Source of the DNA: Lutjanus erythropterus
Taxonomy: Eukaryota > Chordata > Actinopteri > Lutjaniformes > Lutjanidae
NCBI GenBank assembly: GCA_020091685.1
Contig: CM034595.1
Span: 8,703,132-8,767,131 of the forward strand
Direction of reading: 5' to 3'
DNA length: 64,000 bases
Both the position numbers and the translations under genes were made by a program. This document shows, piece after piece, positions 37,153 through 48,815 of the stretch. Each line of letters begins with the position of its first letter. Within the stretch, counting starts at the first letter, position 1. The notes beneath the pieces were generated by a model. That model was not told the origin of the DNA, did no database searches, and was given only the letters and a program-made list of their open reading frames with translations.

Positions 37153-39149
37153 GAAACCTGAGGATGCATTCCCTGCAAGGACACGAAACGACAACGCAAG
37201 ACAGGACATTCTGGATGCAGATCTTGCCACAGTCTGTTTTCCGCCTAAAGATATTAATATATATGTACATATACTATAAGTACATCGACAATGTGTATTG
37301 CTGCTACATAAAAAGACTATTTAAAGCAAAACGAATGCGCCACCGGCGTTGAATGGGAAAAGTTTCAGTGGTGTTCTGCTTGTTATGGGTAGAACTAGTA
37401 GAAGAAATCTTTTATTTTATGTAACACTTCACTGGATGCTGGTCTGCTGTGGATATGAATATCTTAAATATTTCTTAGCAAGAGAAACTGTGCAGCAGAA
37501 GCCGAGCTCGCCTCCAAACTCTGACAGAAGAGTCTTAGAGGAGACAGAGGGAGGACAAGGAGGCGGAGGCGGAGAAACGCCATGTTGTACTTGAACTGAA
37601 CGAACGGCAGGTCCAAGAACCTCTGTGACATGATGTGAAGTTTTGCCTCCGCTGTACGGACTGACTCAGAAATAATCTCTCAGAGGGGACTGTGGACGCA
37701 GGTTACGTACCGTGGTGACAGATAATGTGAAGATGACCTTCTTCCCTCAAGGGAAGGGTTACGTGACAGTGGCAAGAACTGGACGACGGTGAAGTTTTGC
37801 CGAGTAGAATGATGTTGGGTTAGGGCCTGTCTCTAAGTGTGGGCAAGACTTTAAGGACAAGAGTCAGGGTTAAAGGTAACAAACCACTACCTGTTTCTGG
37901 TCCTTCATGTAACCCTTCCCTGGTGGGAAAACAGACTTGTCTTTCTTTTTTGTGCACAGAGTTTATTATTTACATTTTGAGGTATTGTGTTCCTTTCACA
38001 AAATGTCTTGAGACCAGGCTGTCTAAAGGGATATTACTGTAGGTATATACGGAGACAAGAAGTATCTAAATGAGCTGATCATGGATCCGATCAGCACCTC
38101 ACTGTAGAAATCCATGACCTTCCTTATTTCCTTATTTAATGGCTTTGTGTGTGTTCCAAAGAACTGGTCAGGCATCAACAGAGCAGTTTATCATCAACGA
38201 TCTGTATATACTTACTAGATATCCCTTTGTCTAGTACACTACATCTAATTTATAGAATATGTTCAATATTCTGTATTCTGATATTTATATGCAGTGTTAT
38301 GGTTATTTTTGTTTGTACTCCTCAACTGTCTTCAATCAGTCCAGAGATTGAACGGAGAACACGTATGACTGTAGACTCCTTTTTTTATCGTGGGAAAAAG
38401 GACTGAAAGACAAAGCTTTGACATTCCTGATTTAAACTAAAGCTGTGTTTCTCACCAGCCGGAGGGGGATCATGGTGGGCCTGCTGACCGATAGAAACCC
38501 CGAGCAACATGTGCATGTATGATGCGCCAACACAGGTGTTTTTCATTTTGGACTGGGGTGGTGGACATGTGGTTTTGCACTTGTGGGCCCGAAGACACGT
38601 CATATGGAGGACTGAAGGAGTCTCGTTGCTGCTGCTCAGCTCGGACCTAATTTAGTGAAGACTGTCCAATCAGACTGAGGTTTCTAGTCTGGGGGCGGTG
38701 AACTGGCACAGTGTTTTCTCTGACTTTAACCCAGGCACTAACACAACGACCTCTCTCAGTATTCATGACCGTCAGACAATAACACATGGACAGGAATCAG
38801 TCCTGCTCAAATGAGCAAGTTTTATCCCTTAAATTTAAAATTCTAAAAAGAGACCCAAACAATCCTAGAAAACGATGTAAAGGGATGTCAAAAGTAACAG
38901 TACATCGATAGCTAAAGCCCTCAGAGCAGTGAAGTCAAAGAGCAAACAAGGAGTGCTGAAACACCACCCAATGTAAACAGTGACTGTTGACAGAACAAAG
39001 ACAAGAGAAATTAATAACTTAATGATATTCAGTTGAGGGAATTAAGTCGAGACGACGGAATCTGGTTTTATATGTCTATGTCACTCGTGTAACACGCCAA
39101 CCTCCCTGTGATTATAGTTTTTCTTACATGTAGTGTCACCTCAGACAGA

Positions 39150-39500
39150 TGGAAAATCTGACGGAGTTGACAAAATGTTACATTTTTTTTTTATCTCACA
39201 TCATAGTTGTACTGAACAGCCATTTTACTTTTTAAAGTTGCTTAAAGTTCCGTTTTGATTTAGAAGGGCTACAGAGTTGACACGTTACGGTTGAGACACA
39301 TCTGATAGAAATATTATTTAATGAATTAGTTGAAAAATAGAAAGTTTACCAGTGTTTGAACAGTATTCCCGCCTTTTTTAAACCAGGAAGTCATACAGGA
39401 GTCCTTAGAGTATAACTAACTTTTTTTTATGTTGACAGAAACCTGTGACACAACCTTAAAGGGCCAGCATTTTCCTAAAAATATCTTTGTTATCATGAGG
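39150..39500. repeat. interspersed repeat inside the vegfa 3' UTR
   Basis: Matches 45470-45745 over several blocks: gttgacaaaatgttacattt, gaacagccattttac, ttaaagttgc, aaaccaggaagt and aggagtccttag. Family unknown. Confidence 0.55.
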
Positions 39501-40150
39501 TATTGTTAGTTTTAGATGTTTAAATCGAAGTTGTGAACTTTTGTTTGGGACAGAACAAGTTCAGTTATGTGAAAAAAAAAAGTAGGGCAAGAATATGTTT
39601 TCACCAGAAAATTGGAATTAGAGTTTTTGATCTGTCCCACATGTACACCGATGCTGATATGGAGTGACATGGCTGTAATAGGCCAGTATTGGCTCTAAAA
39701 TGAAATCAGGGCACATCTACACCAAAACACTCCTCCCTCCTCGAACTGACCGGACCACAACAACCTGTAACTTCAGTTCACGTTGCAACGACAACACTGA
39801 CACTTACTTGAAGGAATCAGTGACTAATTTGTGTGCACAAATTATTCATTCATTCACTAACTTTAATTGTCCTTCCTTTGTCTGTACAATATTATACTGA
39901 CGAGTACTCTGACTTTAGACTCTAGTTTTGAACACTTCTCCTGAGTTAGCTGTACCACTGCTGTTCATATGACCTGAACGTCTGTGCCGCCGCCCTCAGA
40001 CTGGACGCCTGTGAGTGTGTTCAGTGAGACGGGCTGCTGCCTCAGTACCTCTCCAGTCCTCTGATGATGACTACATTCTATTTGTATTTAATTGACGGAC
40101 TTGTTCTTGAGTTTGTACAGCCACACATTTTTAGTATATTTTCACATTAA

Positions 40151-40166
40151 TATATTTATTGGTGCT
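40151..40166 (+). promoter_or_regulatory. AU-rich 3' UTR block resembling the human VEGFA 3' end
   Basis: TATATTTATTGGTGCT contains an AUUUA core and matches the TTTATTGGTGCT stretch I recall near the end of human VEGFA mRNA. Such elements bind mRNA-stability factors in VEGFA. The similarity is from memory, not an alignment. Confidence 0.5.
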
Positions 40167-40216
40167 GTAAAATATTTTACAATATTAATACTCTTTTTGT
40201 TGTTTTTAGTGTAACT

Positions 40217-40262
40217 ATTAAAACATATTTATTTTGAAAATACATTGATTTTTCTTATTAAA
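40217..40262 (+). terminator. vegfa poly(A) signals
   Basis: Two ATTAAA hexamers, at 40217-40222 and 40257-40262. A GT-rich stretch at about 40279-40312 could be the downstream element. The second hexamer is the better placed of the two. Confidence 0.55.
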
Positions 40263-40343
40263 TGTCAACTAGTTTGAAGGTGTATCTTTTCTGTGTGAGT
40301 GATGGTGTCACATAAACAGGACATGTCTCTAATCCTTGTAGAT

Positions 40344-40768
40344 CAGTGTCTCCCAAACTTTTATTCAGGGGACCCACTTTTTAAAAATGACAAGTCATTG
40401 CAACTCAATTTAGATCCTAACAATAAGTCTTAAGAAGAGTTAATTTGTGCATAAACATTCCAGACTATTTTTACTGCAGTTTCTTCATCACCTTGTATTA
40501 TCTTCACACATTTAATGGAACTCATACACATTTCAAATACTTTATAAATCAGAAATAAATTTATTTAGGCTAAATTATTTACTGTGATCAGGAAACAAAT
40601 TAGGACATTTTAGCTTGATTCATACATGAGACAAAATAAGTGCATTTTGGCATATACTTATTTTCAATATTACATTTTCTTAATTTCTTCCATAGACTTT
40701 TATGTATTTGGTGACCCAAATAAAATCTCCCAACTTCTGGGCCCAGACCCAGCCTTTGGGACTGACTG
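40344..40768. mobile_element. hAT-like MITE ('cccaaactt' type)
   Basis: The left end cagtgtctcccaaactt and the inverted right end cagtcagtcccaaaggc are similar. Flanks ttgtagat (40336-40343) and ttacagat (40769-40776) match at 6 of 8 bases. It lies just past the vegfa poly(A) region. Confidence 0.65.
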
Positions 40769-41114
40769 TTACAGATCATTAACAGACATGATGTGAACTC
40801 AACACAGTTTTATAACATCGTTTGCAGCAAAGGCTGCAGTGTAATTCTAAGATGCATTCACTGATACACAATATCTATTGATATAAGGATGCTTGATATG
40901 TTTATGAAAAACACCTAACTGGTTAGGAATACATAAATACTTCTCATCTGGATCGACCCTATGGCTTTACCTCAAGTTGTCACCAGGATGAATCAACACT
41001 GGAGGAGACACACAAGTGGTTTCAGCCGCACTACCACTGCTATTATACACTGACTGAAGAAATCTAATTACAAAAGTACCAACTTTTACTCATAACAAAG
41101 TATTTATATTAATT

Positions 41115-41157
41115 AGAGCTGCAACTAAGAAATAATTTATTATTATTATTGTTATTA

Positions 41158-41213
<56 letters not shown>

Positions 41214-41410
41214 TTTGTCCACAAGTCAAAGATATTCAGTTTGCTGTCAGAGAGGAGTAACAAAACTAGAAAATATTCATATTAACAAAGCTGAAATCAG
41301 TGAATTTTGACTTCTTCGCTTAAAATGTACCCAAACTGATTAATCAATTATCAAAATGTTTGCAGATTAATTTGGTAATTGATTAATAATCGATTATTTG
41401 TTGCAGCTCT
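41115..41410. mobile_element. MITE with 'agagctgcaac' inverted ends
   Basis: agagctgcaacta at the left and ttgcagctct at the right are inverted copies. The inside has aagatattcagtttgctgtc and gattaatcaattatc, as in a very common fish MITE. An (ATT)n array (41138-41214) has grown inside. Confidence 0.75.
41138..41214 (+). repeat. (ATT)n microsatellite
   Basis: About 25 ATT units with two G interruptions. Confidence 0.93.
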
Positions 41411-42428
41411 GCTTTCAGTGACACATTAGAATCTTAGAAGTTGATTACCATTGAATATTGTTGATAAACTATTGTTCCATTAAAGTGATGTTAGAACTTA
41501 AAGCCACTGGAAACACAAATCCACAACAGCCTTCTAATGATGTCATTTAGGCTCTTATGTACAGTAAACATCAAAAAGTAGACGTAAGTTAGCTTTAATC
41601 CACAGTCAAAATATTGTCACTGAGGATTTTGTTCACTTTTCTGATACTGGGTTTGAATTGGGTGTAATTACAAAAATTACCATAAATTTATTATCATAAA
41701 AACACAGCACAACCTCTCTGCTCTGCCTCTTCTCAGCTCAACAGCGGGAGCTGAAGCCTCTAGTCATTTTAACTTGCAGAATATGGGAGTTGCTGGTCCA
41801 TCACAGCGAGCAACGTTAGGTCAGCGTCAAGTGACATGTTAAAACAGTAAAGTGACACAGCGGGCTTCATGCAGCAGCATTCTCTTAAATGGTCTCTTAT
41901 ATTTTCTCATGATTTTCTGTTCAAAGAAAATATTAGAGACTCCAATGCACCAAACAGCGATATGAATGATGAATCCCACTCAATCATAAACTGGAGGGGT
42001 GTGGCATATTGTTTGTTATTAGCATAGATAACCCCCTCTAAACACTATATAAGGACAGGCATTGTGCGTGACCAAGAACTGGAGAGACACCATGACAGGC
42101 TGTAAGAGAAGAACTTCAGCGCAAGACTTTTAGTGAATTTACTATTATAAATGTCTTCAAATGGCTTGTTTTATCTGACCAACAGTGTAAAACCTCAAAC
42201 TATTGAACATAAGATGATATAAAATAGATAAAAGCTGCAAAAACACATATATGTATAAATTATTATTAATATTAAAGATGACATCTTTAAATGTTCACAA
42301 TTAAAAGTGCCCCCTTTTAATTATAACTGTATGCATGCTGGCCGTCATTACTGTAGGTAATACACTGACTGTGGAGAAGCACCTCTTTCAACCACGCTTG
42401 AAATAATTCAGCTGTTCCTTTAAATGTA
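41411..42428. other. intergenic; MITE scrap
   Basis: At 42150-42245 atgtcttcaaatggcttgtt and related words look like a scrap of the MITE family at 41115. No gene seen. Confidence 0.45.
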
Positions 42429-42481
42429 TTGAACTTTGTGCCAATCAATCCATCGGTGAGATTGATTGGCACAAAGTTCAA
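42429..42481. other. perfect 22-bp inverted repeat (hairpin)
   Basis: The arms 42429-42450 and 42460-42481 are exact reverse complements (ttgaactttgtgccaatcaa plus two bases) around a 9-base loop, catcggtga. No flanking family was recognised. Confidence 0.9.
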
Positions 42482-42809
42482 AAGATATTTTGCTGAATAA
42501 GTGAAAGTTTTGATCCCATGATGGTTAAAATAAGGAGGTGCTGTTCCATTCTAAAGATGTCAAGACATTTCACTTTAAATCAAGGCTTCAACCTCTGGTG
42601 ATCATGATCATCTGTGTAACATCTGTACAACATCTGTACACAGCTGCCATCCATGCAGCCATGTCTTCATCCTTCTGACTGGAGCACAAAATTGACAGAA
42701 CACACACTCAGTTGACACACATGATTATCAAACAGCTGCCAAATGATGCCAACAATGATTTAACACAGCATTTTTAAAATTGGGGTCAAGACTCAATCTG
42801 GGTCACAGA

Positions 42810-43640
42810 TCTGTTTTTATTGGGTCAGTGAGGCTTTGCTCAGACTGCAGGCAAATCAGATTTGTTTCTTAGATCAGATCTTGAAGACAGACTGTTTGCA
42901 CTGTTATGTGTGAGTGATCAGATCGGATTTCTGTGTCCAGACATCCCCAGTCTGCACGGGTTGCTGTGGTAACGACGTAGGTGTCAGTAACTATGTTCGC
43001 TGGCTTTCCAACGCAAATTCATGAGAAATGGAGAGAGACTGTACAGAAACCTCCACCCATGTGATAACAGGGATTCATTCCAGCGTCTGCAGAGACTGCT
43101 GTTCTCTGGGTTCTTCATTTCGCTCTGCTAGTAGCATCAGCTGCTCTGATGCACTTCTGTTACTCTGGATTTGATGTCGTCATTGTGTATCACATTGCAA
43201 GAGACGCAAAAGACTTTTTGAAATTCAATTTGAGGAGCCAGAACATTTAGACTGAGATTAGGAATGGGTATTGTCAGGATTTTACTGGTAATGTTATTGA
43301 AACTGTTTATCAGTATCGATACTATTCACCAAAATTTGGTGCAAAAATAAAGACATGACATGAAAATATGTGGAAAGCCACTTATTTTATTTTATTAATT
43401 TAATTACTTTTTGCTGTTGTATGTATGTATACAATATTCTATAAGTACCAGTGGCAGGATTGTTTGTCCAGGAGCTTATCGATAATTTCAGTTCTGACCA
43501 GTCAGAATCAGTACCAGTTAGTGTCTTGGATCGAATTTGCAAAAATGGCATTTGATGTATATTTGCTGCCAGACTTTCTAAAATGAATCTGGATAAAAAT
43601 CTGATTATGACAAAAAAGCAGATTTGGGATGACAGTCTGA
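42810..43640. repeat. probable nested degraded repeats
   Basis: 'aaatcagatttg' near 42850 and 'agcagatttgggatg' near 43615 may be ends of one element. A second sequence starting 'aggaatgggtattgtcagga' (43261) lies inside. Assigned from memory of similar fish repeats; ends uncertain. Confidence 0.3.
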
Positions 43641-43680
43641 GCATGTCCAACTGGCAGAGTAACATGAACAGCATTTCTGA

Positions 43681-43990
43681 AAGGGATAGTTCACCCAAAA
43701 ATGAAAATTCAGTCTTTATCTACTCACCCCATGCCAATTTAAGGTCAGTTTTTTAGTCCACAGAACACTGCTGGAGTGTCACAGGAAAACAGTGTTGCAG
43801 AATCTTCCAAACAATGGAAGTGAATGGTGACCAGTTTTCAAACGTAAAACACAACTGGAAATAAATAAATAAAATGCCTTCATACTGCTCGTCTGGTGCA
43901 ATCCAGGTCTCCTAAAGTCCTGACATGCTGTTTGCACACCGTCACACACAGTTCAGACAGTGTACATGTGCACGTGTGGCTCCATGCTAA
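43681..43990. mobile_element. left half of the palindromic TTAA MITE
   Basis: Begins aagggatagttcacccaaaa and matches 22049-22370 closely (for example ttccaaacaatggaagtgaa). The right arm is missing; a hAT-like scrap follows. Confidence 0.75.
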
Positions 43991-44009
43991 ACTATGAAAT
44001 GCACAAAAT

Positions 44010-44255
44010 TCTTAGAGGTGAGTGTGAGCACTGAGCAGAACAGACAGAGTTCAGATGAAAGATTCAGAGAGACACAAACCATAAATAAACATCAAGAAAA
44101 AAAACTAATACTCTGAGTTGATTTTGAGATGAAAACTTTGTACTTTAGTATTTTTCTAACACCAGTACTTTTACTGGTAATTGAGTAATAATTTAGTAAT
44201 GTATATAACAGTACTTGTACTTGAGTACAGATTTTCAGTACTCTTTCCACCACTG
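44010..44255. mobile_element. right-end fragment of the hAT-like MITE of 22749
   Basis: agtgtgagcactgagcagaa, actaatactctgagttg and the end actctttccaccactg match 23285-23586. Confidence 0.65.
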
Positions 44256-45469
44256 GTGAAAACCATAAACCAGCGCTAAAATAACTATTAGTCTACCAAC
44301 ATAAACCAGCATGTTCTGAACAGACAAATTTCAAGCACTGACAAAAAGTGAAACTTTTTGGAACAGCTGCTTGGTCCAGGCATGATGGGAAATGTGGACT
44401 GTCACTATAACATTTTATCACGAAGCCTTTAAGTTACTGCAAACTCAACTTCCTGTATCTGTTTCAAATTAAAGCCCTCTAGCCTGTCAGTGGACAGTCC
44501 AAGTTGAGGTGTTGAGAAACTTTAAACTTTAAATTCACTGTTTGTTATGTTCTTTATCAGTTTTGTGGATGTTCTGGCAGTTCATGATGTGGTTTTGTAA
44601 GTTTGGGTCCAGATTCATTAGGATCTCTTTTTCCGTTGCACATTTTTACCATCAGCCAATGTGATTGTACCGCTCCATTTCAAGTTTCCACCTCACTTAA
44701 TCTTTCCACTCACTATCGGAGGAATCATGGGAGAATGTGTCAATTAAAGGTACGATTGGGCTGATCTTTTGGGAAAATCATCAAAGACTAAATTATTATA
44801 ATTCTTCTAATTCCCATTATTTTTATCAGTGATGATCCATTCTGAGCGACACGTTTCTTTGGGTCCATCTGGTTTCTGTCTAATTCTCAGATGCTTGGTG
44901 GGGAGGACTTGTTAGTTTTGGCTGTTAAGCAGCTCGTGCAGTGCAGTTATCCAGCCCATCGTGGATTACTGAACTCCTCATTCAGAGCCAGATGAATGAG
45001 ATTAGTTTATGGTGACTCACTGAGACGGATCAAATGAATGAATGAGAGGTTTCCTGCAGTTTTACACAGCTGTTGTTATTGTGGTCTGGATAACAGATAA
45101 AGACTTCCTCATATGTGTAAAGAAGAATTTAATTGTGTTGCCCTTCCACAGAAAATGGACTCAAGTCCCAGTGAATGCTGCAGTCTACTGGGTAAATATG
45201 CACACCACAGAATTGTATTTTCAGAGATAGTTTTGTTTTGAGTCTTTCCTTGCTTTGATTCATGCTTGGATGGAGACTCAACAAGTCCTGAACTTTTTGT
45301 TCCTGTAATTTTTTTAATTCCCTTTCTTTTCTTTTTTTCCTTTTATTTACAATAAATAGCACTCATTCTTGAGAATTTGGGCAAAATATATTTTTAAAAG
45401 ATCAAACTCTTGACTATTAAACTTTGTAACAGGCAAATCTCCCAGTGATGATTTTCTAAATTAAATGTA
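44256..45469. other. intergenic, nothing recognised
   Basis: No supported gene or repeat. Confidence 0.5.
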
Positions 45470-45745
45470 GTCATCAAAAATCTAACAGTTAACAAAATAT
45501 TACATTTTTTCATTTCACAGCATAGTCATAGTGAGCAGCCATTTTATTTTTAAAGTTACTCAGAGTTCTCTTGATGCTAATCAGAATACACCTTTTCAAA
45601 CATATTATGTAATGAATTTCTTTTAAACCAAGAAGTGAGACAGAGGGTCCTTAGGTATATCTAAACCCTTCTATGCCTGAATAAATCATGTTTTTGTAAA
45701 AACACAACACAACAAAGGCCAACATTTCATTAAAAATCAATTTTA
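45470..45745. repeat. second copy of the repeat found in the vegfa 3' UTR
   Basis: Shares ordered blocks with 39150-39500 (see there), ending in aaaggccaacatttcattaa against aaagggccagcattttccta. Confidence 0.55.
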
Positions 45746-45757
45746 AAACAAAATTAT

Positions 45758-45777
45758 ATAATAATAATAATAATAAC

Positions 45778-45826
<49 letters not shown>

Positions 45827-45859
45827 TTAATAATATAATAATAATAATAATAATAATAA
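45758..45859 (+). repeat. (AAT)n microsatellite
   Basis: About 30 units with few interruptions. Confidence 0.95.
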
Positions 45860-47995
45860 ACATTTTATACCTATGGTTAATGTTAGTATTAAATTTTGAA
45901 AGTTTTTCTTTTGGTTGGACATGATTTTTCTCAATTCTTACAAAATATTAAATTAAAAAAATATATATATCTGACAAATCATTTGAAGGAAATTTGAATC
46001 ATTTGAATTTACTGTCAGGTAAACTCTGGTTCTGGCTTAAGGTTTAAGAACTTGTGAACTTTGTTCCTGCTGCTCACTGACAGCTGACTGGAAAACATGT
46101 GAGAGTTCCTGTAACATGAACTCCTGAGTCAGGAGCCATAAAGACAACGTGGGAGCGCTTTGCCACCTCTGAGGTAGCACTTTCACAAAAGATTAGGAAT
46201 TAATGTCATACACAAGTGTTAAGGCACTTCAGCAGAGCAGATTTGAAGCAGAAATAAGAGCCGGTAAGAGTGCTGAGTCCCTGTGCTGCTAAATACTCTG
46301 AAGAATGCTGCAAATGATTTGATCTGTGATTAAAGGGGAATTTTAAAAAAATCTGTCCAACTTTGCCCTCACATTACCCAGCAGAGTGAGTGTGGCTGGA
46401 CTTTCAACTGCTCCTTCACTAATGCCACAGTAACCTGGGAACAAGATATCCTTCATATCCTTCTTTCATGTCACTTTCTATTGACATTCAGTATGTTCTA
46501 AAGTGTTCAATCTACAAAACAGCTGAGGTCAAAATGTACAGTTTTAACGCAGTCGCTCATAGTGATGATCTCATAAAGAATGATCAAAAACTTGTCTTTC
46601 AGCTTGTTTTGGTTTTACGCCTGCTTCCTTTTGCAAAAAACACCTTAAGTTTCAAAGTTAAGTTTGTCCCCTGATCAAACTATTTGAGTAAGCTAACAGG
46701 TTCACTGAGGAGTGTTGCATAAAGCCTCTTAGGTTGTCCCCTTACCAAAGTGTTAAAACTGAGGCATCCATAGCAGTTACGGTCATAATGCAGCACATGG
46801 ACATACCACTTACCATGGTTACGCTTCACTCAGCATTATTAAATTTGACCAGACAGCATTATTGTCATTTGTAAGCTAGCGTAGCCAACTCATGTTGTTA
46901 GCCTGTGTTAGCTAGCTTCTCCAAAAAGGACAACAAAGGGAAACAAAAAGAAAAAGAAGATGAGAATGTTGTTCTCCTCAAAAAATATGGAAAGCACAAG
47001 CACATAATCCAAAGTAAATTTAATTATGCAAAAGATGCAGCAAGTCGCTAACATGAAGCTAGAAATATGAAAATATTACTGTGACAGCAAGAAAGGTGAG
47101 TTTCAACAAATGCTAATGTGAACAAATGAGACAGAGTTATGTTAACGTTTGGGTAGCTTGTTGCTAGTGCTAAGATCAAATTCACACTCTAACAAGTTGC
47201 ACATTGTTTAAGCTGGGTCTTCTCTGTCCTGTCTCCTTCTCCCTTTAACTCAAATATTGTCTTATGTTCCACAAATGATTTAACTTTTAAGGGACTGTTA
47301 TGGGTCCCTTCAAATTGTCCAAGGAAAATGGTTGATAAGGACCTTCTTGCAACATATAAAGGAATACTTAAGTGGCAAAAGGGCAAATACTTAAAGATTA
47401 AAGGATTTTCCTTTCAAGTACCCTCAGGAAATCCTTAGGGTGATTTTATGCACAGTAACAATTTTTTTCCAATGGCATCCTTTGAGGAAAATTTAAGGTA
47501 AACCTTTGCTTAATGGCTTTTGTTCAACCAACCTTTTGAAATAGATGGTAAGCAGCTGTGGACACCATGGATCAGTAGTTCTGATCAGTGTAGTCTATAG
47601 ACAAGTCCACATGGTCACAGCCAATTGGGTACAGACCCTACGCATGCCTCTGATGCCAAAATTTATGCAAATTGATGTTATAATCTCTAAAATTCAACTG
47701 CACACACAAACAGACACATTAGATACGTGAACGTAGTGGAGCATTTAGCGGCTAAAGAGCCAGATGTTTCTCTCAGGACCTGGTGGAGACCAAAAATGGA
47801 GCAAAAAGTCAGTGACTGTCAGACTTACATTCATCAGATGGACACAAATGTGTCCAAATAAATGCTAATGTTGCCCTGTGTCTGTTGGAAGTGTAATTAA
47901 GCAACTGTTAACAGGCTAACATGTTCACCAAAACTACTTGAGCTGATAATATATGAATGGTAAATTGACTGCTCTTGTACGGTCCTTTTCTACCT
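45860..47995. other. intergenic, nothing recognised
   Basis: No supported gene, RNA or repeat. Confidence 0.5.
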
Positions 47996-48540
47996 TAAAG
48001 GTATAGTTTGAGTTTTTTGAAGTGAGGTTGTATGAGGTACTTATCCACAGTCATTTTAGACACTGAAAAAAATCAATATCAGTTTAAGTGTATGCTATAT
48101 TTAGAATATTTTCACCACTTTACCTTGTTTGATTTCCTAACAGGAAACTGAACTGATATACACCAAATATCACTCTGTCCAGTTTTATCTCACAGAACAC
48201 AGGAGGTGCTGGTCTACTACTGCGTCAGTTAGTTTGTCTTATTGTGTGACTTCAGCATTTTAAAGGGTTAGTTCAGACTCACCACAATAACACAAACAAC
48301 AAACCACTGAACTAACGGATTTAGGCACCGGTATACCAGCAACTCCTGTGTTCTGTGAAGTAAAACTGCAAATGAAATTGATGGCTTTCAAGAAAGCTAT
48401 GACTGTAGTCTCCCATTAGAAAAGGCTGTCTGACAGCATGATCAGGCAGTGAAAATATTGTAAAGTTAGACTACATTTTAACTGATGTTGATTCCTCTCT
48501 GTGGCTAAAATACATTTTGCTGCAGACCCTCCCATTCACC
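47996..48540. mobile_element. foldback MITE, most complete copy
   Basis: Begins taaaggtatagtttgagttt. The left half (48040-48240) and the inverted right half (48300-48540) are diverged copies of each other: aatcaatatcagtttaagtg against aatcaacatcagttaaaatg, and cagaacacaggaggtgctgg against cagaacacaggagttgctgg. Related copies at 8125-9010 and 20395-21182. Confidence 0.65.
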
Positions 48541-48815
48541 TATTCACATACACTCTCACACTGACAGTGACAGATGTCACACTACATGTCAGTGTTTTGT
48601 GTGGCAAAAGGCCCAAAACATCAATGCATCATTAATTGTTCTGTCCTGTTTTGCACATTTTAAATAGTTTGTTCACCCAAATTACAAACAAGGAAGACAG
48701 AAAAAAAAAAAAATTCTTCTAGCATAGAAAAAATGACACAAAGTGTCAAAATAACAAAGTGTCCCTTTCTCCACTCCAAGTCACTATTTCTTCATTAAAT
48801 GTCAGATATCTAGGG

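Larger units (their letters stand above)
37100..40285 (+). other. vegfa 3' UTR
   Basis: About 3.1 kb from the stop to the last supported poly(A) signal. Soon after the stop, a block near 37123-37153 resembles the early human VEGFA 3' UTR as I recall it and ends GCACTTTG. The far end has the AU-rich block TATATTTATTGGTGCT (40151-40166), also close to the human 3' end. A repeat copy lies within it (39150-39500). The end point is inferred. Confidence 0.7.

Noticed and set aside
45651-45863. leucine/isoleucine-rich 70-codon frame on the minus strand
   Set aside because: Simply the translation of an (AAT)n microsatellite.
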